A stretch of 5,276 nt of DNA. Origin: Bacilli bacterium. GTDB lineage: Bacteria > Bacillota_I > Bacilli_A > RFN20 > CAG-826. Location: the NCBI GenBank assembly GCA_017551465.1, contig JAFZLN010000095.1, positions 1-5,276 on the forward strand. Reading direction: 5' to 3'. The position numbers and the translations under genes are program-made. Shown piece by piece: positions 1-5,276 of this stretch. Numbering within the stretch: the stretch's first letter is position 1; every line of letters begins with the position of its first letter. Below the pieces are notes generated by a model. That model saw nothing but the letters and a program-made list of their open reading frames with translations, did no database searches and was not told where the DNA came from.

Positions 1-2
1 AT

Positions 3-746
3 GATGTATCGGGAAGAATCGGCAAAGTAGTGCACTCTATCAATCAATTTATCGATTATTGCAGTAATCCTGATGTTGTTCCAGCTGAACGCTATAATGA
101 ACTAGTTTCATATTACGAATCCATTAGATTAGAAACAGTTAACAATGACGGTATCCATTATTTTGTTAAAGATGGAGATAATATCGTTCCTAATGAAACG
201 TTAGCTAACGACGCTGAAAAAAGACAATACTTCTATAAAGATGTTTATGCGAAGTTTGTTGAAAAAAGATGTTTACCATTCTTGACCGCGAATGTCACTG
301 AATATCGTGAATTATACCGTGTTGAATTTAACTATTTAGTATTCGCTGAACTTCCATCCGCTTACATTTTAGCGGGTATTCTAGTTTATTTTGTCCCGCC
401 ATTATTCCTAAGAAGAGGAAGAATGACTTTAGGCAAAGCTTTATATCGAATTGGTCTTATTGATGATCGTATGTTATCACCAACATTTGCGAGATTTACC
501 GCTAGAAGCGCCATTTTTATCTTTGGTGAATTATTACTTTCTTTATTCACATTCGGAATACCCTACATTATATCATTTACACTCATGGCGTTTTCTAAAC
601 ATAAACAGGGTTTCCCAGACTACATGCTTCACCTTTATGAAATTGATACGAGTAAAGCTAACATTTATATGAACTATGTAGAAGCAACTCTTAAAAATGA
701 ACTACATGGTGAAGCGGTTGACTTCCAAATGGAGAAACCTCTATAA
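3..746 (+). CDS. RDD-type membrane protein, 5' end missing
   Basis: This frame is open from the left edge (GAT at 3) to TAA at 744-746. A GTG at 30 could start a 238-residue product, but it has no Shine-Dalgarno site at a suitable distance and the frame continues upstream, so I call the gene 5'-truncated. Numbering from that GTG, residues 1-100 are hydrophilic. A membrane helix follows at about 101-125, then an RDD-like core (RRGRMTLGKALYRIGLID, 128-145), a second long hydrophobic stretch at about 160-188, and a short motif KHKQGFPDYMLHLYEID (190-206) resembling the end of RDD domains. RDD proteins normally have a membrane helix before this region, and here it would lie left of the window, which supports truncation. 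The family is poorly understood; some members are linked to ion transport. The long hydrophilic segment before the in-window helix is unusual. The promoter downstream suggests it is a separate unit from the ABC operon. RDD assignment is fairly confident; function is unknown. Confidence 0.75.
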   Translation, partial: DVSGRIGKVVHSINQFIDYCSNPDVVPAERYNELVSYYESIRLETVNNDGIHYFVKDGDNIVPNETLANDAEKRQYFYKDVYAKFVEKRCLPFLTANVTEYRELYRVEFNYLVFAELPSAYILAGILVYFVPPLFLRRGRMTLGKALYRIGLIDDRMLSPTFARFTARSAIFIFGELLLSLFTFGIPYIISFTLMAFSKHKQGFPDYMLHLYEIDTSKANIYMNYVEATLKNELHGEAVDFQMEKPL

Positions 747-762
747 TGAAACCTTCCACTTT

Positions 763-780
763 TACGTGGTAAATACGTGG
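763..780 (+). repeat. TACGTGG direct repeat upstream of -35
   Basis: TACGTGG occurs at 763-769 and again at 774-780. The copies are 11 bases apart start to start, close to one DNA helical turn, and the second ends seven bases before the -35 element. This is a plausible place for an activator bound to one DNA face. The arrangement is seen directly; a regulatory role is inference, and chance is possible for a 7-mer in so short a gap. Confidence 0.5.
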
Positions 781-814
781 CATTTATTTGACAAACACAT
801 AAGCGCGCACGTAT
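773..814. promoter_or_regulatory. Possible operator: inverted ATACGTG/CACGTAT around promoter
   Basis: ATACGTG (773-779) has an exact inverted partner CACGTAT (808-814), with 28 bases between the arms. The left arm lies just upstream of the -35 and overlaps the second TACGTGG copy. The right arm runs into the first bases of the -10. A protein binding the right arm would block the promoter. The arms are too far apart to be an ordinary operator palindrome or a useful RNA hairpin, and they lie upstream of the predicted transcript start. Tentative. Confidence 0.25.
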
Positions 815-817
815 AAT
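788..817 (+). promoter_or_regulatory. Strong sigma-A/sigma-70 type promoter of the ABC operon
   Basis: TTGACA (788-793) and TATAAT (812-817) both match consensus exactly, separated by 18 bases (794-811), one more than the optimum. No extended -10 TG is present. Transcription would begin at about 823-825, giving a leader of roughly 27 bases before the ATG at 851. The spacer contains the palindrome GCGCGC (803-808), notable in otherwise A+T-rich DNA. I found no convincing catabolite-responsive (cre) site overlapping it. It should drive the surface protein, ATPase and permease genes together. Confidence 0.85.
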
Positions 818-836
818 ACTGTTGTATTAAATATAT

Positions 837-843
837 AAGGCGG
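837..843 (+). promoter_or_regulatory. Ribosome-binding site of the surface-protein gene
   Basis: AAGGCGG differs from AAGGAGG by one base and sits seven bases before the ATG at 851. It fixes that ATG as the start. It is weaker than the GAAGGAG and AAAGGAGGT sites of the next two genes, which could temper output of the first gene relative to the transporter genes (inference). Confidence 0.8.
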
Positions 844-850
844 CTGATAT

Positions 851-2971
851 ATGAAAAATATTAGAAAAACCTTGTCGCATTTGTTGCTGCTTGGACTTAC
901 TGTCGGTTGCGGCTTTTTTGCCTTTTCTCAAAAGTTAGATGGATTTACCGCTAACTATGCTGAAGGCGAGCAACAAGCCGAATCTCAAAAGCGTGTCTAT
1001 ACCGCTAGTGATTTTGCTGGTGAAGAAGAAGCAAGTTCTGAAGAACTCACTGCTAGTATTGTTCAAAGCACCACAACAGATTCGTCACAATCCTTAAATA
1101 TCTCGTTCAGATCCAAAACACTTGTTGGTTTCAAGACTGGTAGAGGTAACTACATCGTTACAATTACCGATCCAAACTTCACAGGTGAACCAAGCTCACC
1201 GGTTCCAGAAGGCTATGACAAATATGATGAAGATTCAGGTCTTCCGATCTTAGAAGGTGTTGTCTCCTTTGTTATCGGTGGTGGTCAAAACAAAGAAGTT
1301 TGTTTACCATCCACTCTTACACAAGCGGAAACCTTTGTGATCAAAGTCACCGGTATCGAAGCTAACTGTGTCACTGCTAATGGTGAAGAATATAACGGTA
1401 AAAATAAATGGGTTGATGTTACCGTTGTTGAAGGCAAAGAAATCAAAAATCCTAGAATCACAAGTATCTATATTCCTAATACCATTGAGCACGTTGCTAA
1501 AAACGCCTTCACTGGTGTTCCTGCAGACGTCACAATTGCTTACGAAGATGAATCCTTACCAGAGGGTGTCTTCGAAGATGGTTGGACCGATGCCGCTACT
1601 ATTACATACGGTACATACAAAACCAAATCATTAAAGAAAGCTAATGTCGGTGGTACAGCCGATGATTTGGTCGATGAATTAGGTCGTCCAATCAGTTTTG
1701 TTCTTGGCTGTAAAAAAGACAATAAAAATACAGGTGAAGAATATGACCGTCCACTCGTCATCCAATATGACAAAGTTACAAATGGTCAAAGAGAAACAAT
1801 CTACGAAGCCTTACCATTAACCAATACAGTTGGTAACTCTTATGACTCCGTTGGTAAGATTTCTTCTTTAGTCTATTCTCGTTTACTTGGTTATAAGCTA
1901 GGCCCAGGTGAATCCATCGATGATGAATCCATTATCTTCCATAACATTATGAAAGCCTCTAATGACTCTGTCATTGATACTTCCAAAACATATTGGATTA
2001 AACCTGTTATTGGCTATAGTGAAAAGCAAGACTTATCTCACTTAGTGACATTCAAATCCACAGGTAGTTCTACTTTTGCTGGTTTCTCAATGTTCACATT
2101 ATCAATGGATAAGAATTTATCCATCACATCTGATAAGTATCCAGAGCCACATAGCTTATATCTCGATGTCAAACAAGATTTATACGAACAAAACAAATTA
2201 CAAATTGAAAAGGGTAACACAGTTATCCGTTATTCCTTATATAACTTATATTTATCTAGCTATCACTTCATTTATGAAGGTAGCAATGGTGAATTAAAAG
2301 ACATTACTGTCCCAATCTCCACAGTTATTTCTTATCAAACATTAGATCACGATAAAGGAAACAAAGTTTCTATTCTCTTAGAGAATAAGAAAGTTGCTCC
2401 TGATTTCTCTGCGGAAAAAGTTAGAACATTTGAATTAGTGAACATTACCATTCAAATGGATTTATTCGCCACAAGCTCAAGTGGTTCTACTACCGTTTTA
2501 GGCAAATCCGCTATTAGTTATAAGTTTGCTTATATCACCGTGAGAAATGACGTTAAGGAAACAGTCTTTAACTACAATATCTTCTTAGTAATCTTCTTTG
2601 TCACTTACATCGCCTTATTCGCTGTAGCTGCATTTGTTCTTTATAAGGTTTTAAAAGAAAAATATAAGAATGACGAATTCAGACGTGTTAACGACAAGAA
2701 ATACGTTAAGAAGGCTCTCCTCTACGGAGCAGGTTCAACATTAATTGTGGCGGCTATCGTCTTCATTGCGATGCGTGTTGGTGGATTCGCTAATACCATC
2801 GTGGTGTTCAACCCAACCGATCCACTCTTAATTATCTTCTCAATCGTTGGCATGATTGTTGGTGGTTACTTCATCGTTCAAGCAATCAAAGCCATTAAGG
2901 TTGGTAGAGAAAGAAGAAAAGCAATCCGTCTTAGACTCAACGAAGATGTTGAAGATGACGGCACTAAATAA
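851..2971 (+). CDS. Secreted membrane-anchored surface protein, BspA-like LRR trace, three C-terminal helices
   Basis: The family is not recognised. The 706-residue product begins with Lys/Arg residues and a hydrophobic stretch (about 11-26), so it is exported or inserted. LTVGC at 16-20 passes a lenient lipobox pattern, but hydrophobic residues continue past Cys20, so lipidation is uncertain. Residues 30-570 form a polar outer region. TSIYIPNTIEHVAKNAFTGV (204-223) resembles one BspA-type leucine-rich repeat (LRR_5), and EVCLPSTLTQAETFVIKV (149-166) may be a degenerate second copy. Membrane helices lie at about 577-600, 622-641 and 659-678, with basic segments at 599-621 and 682-694. The positive-inside rule places the large domain outside and the C-terminus inside. 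The ATG has AAGGCGG seven bases upstream; the ATPase gene begins 21 bases after the stop. It occupies the head of a sugar-type ABC operon but shows no solute-binding-protein signature, and multiple C-terminal helices are atypical for one. A receptor, adhesin or transporter accessory role is inference. Confidence 0.6.
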   Translation: MKNIRKTLSHLLLLGLTVGCGFFAFSQKLDGFTANYAEGEQQAESQKRVYTASDFAGEEEASSEELTASIVQSTTTDSSQSLNISFRSKTLVGFKTGRGNYIVTITDPNFTGEPSSPVPEGYDKYDEDSGLPILEGVVSFVIGGGQNKEVCLPSTLTQAETFVIKVTGIEANCVTANGEEYNGKNKWVDVTVVEGKEIKNPRITSIYIPNTIEHVAKNAFTGVPADVTIAYEDESLPEGVFEDGWTDAATITYGTYKTKSLKKANVGGTADDLVDELGRPISFVLGCKKDNKNTGEEYDRPLVIQYDKVTNGQRETIYEALPLTNTVGNSYDSVGKISSLVYSRLLGYKLGPGESIDDESIIFHNIMKASNDSVIDTSKTYWIKPVIGYSEKQDLSHLVTFKSTGSSTFAGFSMFTLSMDKNLSITSDKYPEPHSLYLDVKQDLYEQNKLQIEKGNTVIRYSLYNLYLSSYHFIYEGSNGELKDITVPISTVISYQTLDHDKGNKVSILLENKKVAPDFSAEKVRTFELVNITIQMDLFATSSSGSTTVLGKSAISYKFAYITVRNDVKETVFNYNIFLVIFFVTYIALFAVAAFVLYKVLKEKYKNDEFRRVNDKKYVKKALLYGAGSTLIVAAIVFIAMRVGGFANTIVVFNPTDPLLIIFSIVGMIVGGYFIVQAIKAIKVGRERRKAIRLRLNEDVEDDGTK

Positions 2972-2992
2972 ATTAGTCGAAGGAGTTAATCT

Positions 2993-4909
2993 ATGGAAAT
3001 TAGAATTAAAGAATTAACAAAAATCTTCCCTGGTGATCCGAAAAAGAATATTCGTGATACCATCGCTGTTAAAGACCTCGATTTCGTGGTCAAAGATGGC
3101 AACTTAGTCGGTTTATTAGGTCCTTCTGGATGTGGTAAATCCACAACTCTTTACATGATTGCGGGTTTACATACACCAACTTCTGGTGAAGTTTGGTTCG
3201 GCGACCAAGAAGTCACAAACCTTTCTCCAGAAAAAAGAGGAATTGGCTTAGTTTTCCAAAACTACGCTTTGTATCCTCACATGACTATTTATAAGAATAT
3301 CGAATTCCCACTTACCAACTTACAAGTGGAAGTGCCACTCGTCACATTCTATAACTACGAACTCAATTACGCATATAAGATGAGACCAACCGATGTTCAA
3401 GCGGGTATCTTAAAATCCATTAAGTCCCTCGCTAACAAGTGTGGCTTCAACAACAAACAATTCGCTGTTAAGGCTAGCGCTGGCGAAGGTGGTGAATTAG
3501 CCATCCAAGTCAATCTCAACGCTATTTCCCCAAGCGCCAAGAAGATGTTTGTGGAAAATATGCCAAAGATTGTTAACGTTAACCTCAAAGATGAAAAAGA
3601 AGAACAAGCCAGTGACGCTTTATTCGATACCAATTTCAGAGCCACAATTAATCACATTGCGGATGATGAAATCGTGGAAATCAACGTTAAAGGTCGTTTA
3701 GGTAAAGCCTTCCAAACAAGCATGATTGATGAAACCATTAGTGGTTTAAAAAATGCTGCCAACCATCACGGTGGTAAAGCGGAAGAAACGGTTATTACAA
3801 AAACACAACATGGTTATGAAATCATGGCCCGTGTTTTAGCTTTACCGCATAACCGTTTACAAGACTGTGTTGATGCTATTAAAGCGGCTTATAATTATGA
3901 AACATTTGGTTATTCCATTACCAAAATCGTTTCTAAATCCTTAACAGAACACATCAAGAAATTCTTAGCACAAAAGAAATTAGCTTTCTCTGACTATAAA
4001 GTTTATTTCGATAAGACAAACGTTAAAGTCTTCTTCAAATTATTAAGAGCTAGTGAAGCCCAAGCTGAAGAAGCCTTAAATGCTTTAGCGGAAGAATTGA
4101 ATTTCACTGATGTCGAAAAGGAAACCTCACAAGCGGTTGCCCATAGAAAACTCACAAAAGAAGAGAGACGTGATATCATTTACGAAACCGCTAAACTCGT
4201 CCAAGTTGATGAATATTTACAAAGAAGACCAAACCAATTATCTGGTGGTCAACAACAACGTGTCGCTATCGCTAGAGCGTTAGTTAAACACCCACGCGTT
4301 CTTCTTTTAGACGAACCATTATCCAACTTAGACGCCCGTTTAAGATTACAAACCCGTGAAGAAATTAGACGTATTCAACAAGAAACAGGCATTACTTCCG
4401 TGTTCGTTACCCACGACCAAGAAGAAGCGATGTCCATCTCCGATGAAATCGTCGTTATGAAATTAGGCGAAATGCAACAAATGGGTAGACCACAAGACGT
4501 TTACAATAGTCCTGCCAACTTATTCGTTGCGCAATTCTTAGGTACTCCACCAATCAACGTTTTCAAAGGCCGCATTGACCATAAGAAAGTGATGGTGGGT
4601 GATGACTGTGTCTTAGAACTTAAAGAAGATTTAGGTGAAAAAGACATTTATGTCGCTATCCGTCCAGAAGGCTTCGCCCTTGCCGCTAAAGGCGATAAGA
4701 ATGTTTTACATGGCAACTGTGAAATGGTCCAAGTTATGGGTCGTGATATTTCAGTTGTCGCTAATAATCCAAATTGCACAAAACCATCATTTAGAGTGAT
4801 CATTTCTTCTGACGACAAAGTCGCTCCAGGAGATGTGGCTTTCACTGTGAAACCACACAAGATCTTCTTATTCGATGGTGAAACAGAAGAACGCATTTAT
4901 CTTAAATAG
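2993..4909 (+). CDS. Sugar-type (MalK/MsmK/UgpC-like) ABC importer ATPase with ~275-residue internal insertion
   Basis: Cytoplasmic ATPase that would power a CUT1-type importer, for which carbohydrates or glycerol phosphates are usual substrates. Motifs occur in order: aromatic A-loop candidate F12, Walker A GPSGCGKST (43-51), Q-loop Q89 in VFQNYALYPHMT, signature LSGGQQQ (416-422), Walker B VLLLDEP (436-442) with catalytic E441, D-loop SNLD (444-447), and switch H474. A MalK-like TOBE regulatory region follows (about 520-638, RPEG at 557-560). All ATPase residues look intact. MalK-type proteins are about 370 residues; this is 638 because about 275 residues (roughly 110-384) interrupt the helical subdomain. 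The family sequence resumes at KLTKEERRDII (386-396). The start has GAAGGAG seven bases upstream, and the stop is 14 bases before the permease gene. The reading frame is continuous with uniform composition, so the insertion is a stable part of the protein. From memory, mycoplasma homologues such as MG187 are also enlarged (about 585 residues). The class is confident; the substrate is unknown. Confidence 0.95.
   Translation: MEIRIKELTKIFPGDPKKNIRDTIAVKDLDFVVKDGNLVGLLGPSGCGKSTTLYMIAGLHTPTSGEVWFGDQEVTNLSPEKRGIGLVFQNYALYPHMTIYKNIEFPLTNLQVEVPLVTFYNYELNYAYKMRPTDVQAGILKSIKSLANKCGFNNKQFAVKASAGEGGELAIQVNLNAISPSAKKMFVENMPKIVNVNLKDEKEEQASDALFDTNFRATINHIADDEIVEINVKGRLGKAFQTSMIDETISGLKNAANHHGGKAEETVITKTQHGYEIMARVLALPHNRLQDCVDAIKAAYNYETFGYSITKIVSKSLTEHIKKFLAQKKLAFSDYKVYFDKTNVKVFFKLLRASEAQAEEALNALAEELNFTDVEKETSQAVAHRKLTKEERRDIIYETAKLVQVDEYLQRRPNQLSGGQQQRVAIARALVKHPRVLLLDEPLSNLDARLRLQTREEIRRIQQETGITSVFVTHDQEEAMSISDEIVVMKLGEMQQMGRPQDVYNSPANLFVAQFLGTPPINVFKGRIDHKKVMVGDDCVLELKEDLGEKDIYVAIRPEGFALAAKGDKNVLHGNCEMVQVMGRDISVVANNPNCTKPSFRVIISSDDKVAPGDVAFTVKPHKIFLFDGETEERIYLK
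3320..4144 (+). other. Insertion domain inside the ABC ATPase
   Basis: This encodes about residues 110-384 of the ATPase, the stretch with no counterpart in ordinary MalK proteins. It enters shortly after FPLTNL (105-110) and leaves before KLTKEERRD. Boundaries are good to about ten residues. The content is soluble and rich in Lys, Glu, Ala and Asn, with no membrane helix and no enzyme motif I recognise. By eye, strands alternate with amphipathic helices, and three similar units are suggested: about 134-200, 244-312 and 315-376. It sits in the subdomain that faces the permease coupling helices, so a role in assembly, regulation or binding of a partner is plausible but inferred. Confidence 0.8.
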
Positions 4910-4910
4910 G

Positions 4911-4919
4911 AAAGGAGGT
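4911..4919 (+). promoter_or_regulatory. Ribosome-binding site of the permease gene
   Basis: AAAGGAGGT is a near-perfect complement to the 16S rRNA 3' end. Its GGAGG core (4914-4918) ends five bases before the ATG at 4924. It starts just after the ATPase stop codon and decides the start of the permease, whose hydrophilic N-terminus might otherwise be trimmed to a later start. Confidence 0.9.
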
Positions 4920-4923
4920 CAGT

Positions 4924-5276
4924 ATGGGTATTGAATTACTTAGCTTCTTAAAGAGAAGAAAGAAAGAAACCCATAACACTGGTGGCTTAAAAACCGTCGA
5001 ACCTGAAAAAGTGCCAGAATACACACCTGGACTTCAGGAAGATGGAAAGACCATTATTCGATTAGCGAGTAATAAAAAGGTTAAAAAACCATATCGTGTT
5101 AGTGGTATTGATGACGTGGCCAGTAAGAACAACTGGAAAGCGTGGCTTTATCTTGCCCCTGTTATCATCCTCGTTGTCATCTTCTTACTTTATCCTTTAA
5201 TTAACACCATCTTTATCTCAGTGACAAAGAATTACAACTACACAACTGGTAAGTATGATGGCTTTACCTTAGAGAA
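4924..5276 (+). CDS. MalF/UgpA-type ABC permease subunit, N-terminal part
   Basis: The ATG at 4924 opens a frame that runs off the right edge after 117 full codons. Residues 1-70 are hydrophilic and basic in patches (KRRKK at 10-14, NKKVKK at 50-55). The first membrane helix then begins: W74, L75, Y76, L77, A78, P79, continuing to about 98 with LLYPLINTIFIS (88-99). This W-x-Y-L-x-P...YP pattern followed by S and an aromatic-rich segment is typical of the first helix of MalF/UgpA/MsmF-like (binding-protein-dependent transport, inner-membrane) subunits. It would pair with a MalG-like subunit and with the ATPase encoded 14 bases upstream. The N-terminal extension is longer than the roughly 10-25 residues usual for Gram-positive MsmF-like permeases. 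The conserved EAA coupling loop lies beyond the window, so completeness cannot be judged. Confidence 0.85.
   Translation, partial: MGIELLSFLKRRKKETHNTGGLKTVEPEKVPEYTPGLQEDGKTIIRLASNKKVKKPYRVSGIDDVASKNNWKAWLYLAPVIILVVIFLLYPLINTIFISVTKNYNYTTGKYDGFTLE

Noticed and set aside
1..30. Frame-1 ATG ATG at position 1 reading nine codons to TAG (28-30), possibly the tail of an upstream gene overlapping a GTG start at 30
   Set aside because: The RDD frame is open through the same bases to the left edge, the GTG has no well-placed ribosome-binding site, and a missing first RDD helix is expected upstream.
748..759. cre-like sequence TGAAACCTTCCA for catabolite repression
   Set aside because: It lacks the central CG and the correct spacing of the cre consensus, and lies well upstream of the promoter.
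756..780. Possible terminator hairpin after the RDD gene (CCAC at 756-759 with GTGG at 766-769 or 777-780)
   Set aside because: The stem is only four pairs and no T-run follows, so it does not qualify as an intrinsic terminator.
1304..1773. Short open frames on the minus strand and in other + frames inside the large genes
   Set aside because: They overlap well-supported genes, lack ribosome-binding sites and give no recognisable protein features, so they are coding shadows.
2993..4909. Two fused or frameshifted genes rather than one ATPase
   Set aside because: The frame is continuous, composition is uniform, and both halves of a single nucleotide-binding domain flank the insertion with all motifs present once.
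851..5276. Mycoplasma genetic code (TGA as Trp)
   Set aside because: All six visible Trp codons are TGG and no TGA occurs in frame.

Overview
The window is A+T-rich, densely coded bacterial DNA with every gene on the + strand. It reads best as a low-GC Firmicutes/Tenericutes-type organism, probably an uncultured Bacilli or Mollicutes-like lineage. Supports are strong purine-rich Shine-Dalgarno sites, a near-perfect sigma-A type promoter, short intergenic gaps, and a MalK/MsmK-type ATPase with an extra internal domain that (from memory) resembles the oversized sugar-transporter ATPases of mycoplasmas. The visible tryptophans, six in three genes, are all TGG, and no TGA is read through. That favours the standard code and argues against a code-4 mycoplasma. 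I cannot name a species.

Layout. Positions 3-746 hold the 3' part of a gene for an RDD-type membrane protein; its reading frame runs open off the left edge. A 104-base gap follows, with no convincing terminator, carrying a strong promoter (TTGACA/TATAAT, 788-817) and several CGTG/CACG motifs. This promoter opens an apparent operon: (1) 851-2971, a 706-residue secreted, membrane-anchored surface protein with a weak BspA-like leucine-rich-repeat signature and three C-terminal membrane helices; (2) 2993-4909, a 638-residue sugar-type ABC ATPase; (3) 4924 to the right edge, the N-terminus of a MalF/UgpA-type permease. Gaps inside the operon are only 21 and 14 bases, each with a good ribosome-binding site.

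How the genes work together. Genes 2 and 3 are parts of an ABC importer of the carbohydrate-uptake (CUT1) type. The second permease and the binding protein are not in the window and may lie to the right. The first gene is not a recognisable solute-binding protein, yet it heads the operon. The main oddity is the ATPase. About 275 extra residues sit between the Q-loop and the ABC signature, with every catalytic motif intact, and they appear to contain repeated helix-strand-strand-helix units. The permease also starts with a hydrophilic cytoplasmic stretch of about 70 residues, and the surface protein has basic cytoplasmic segments. One inference is a modified importer with added cytoplasmic and outer-face parts; substrate and mechanism cannot be read from the sequence.

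No RNA genes, CRISPR arrays, insertion sequences or attachment sites were seen.
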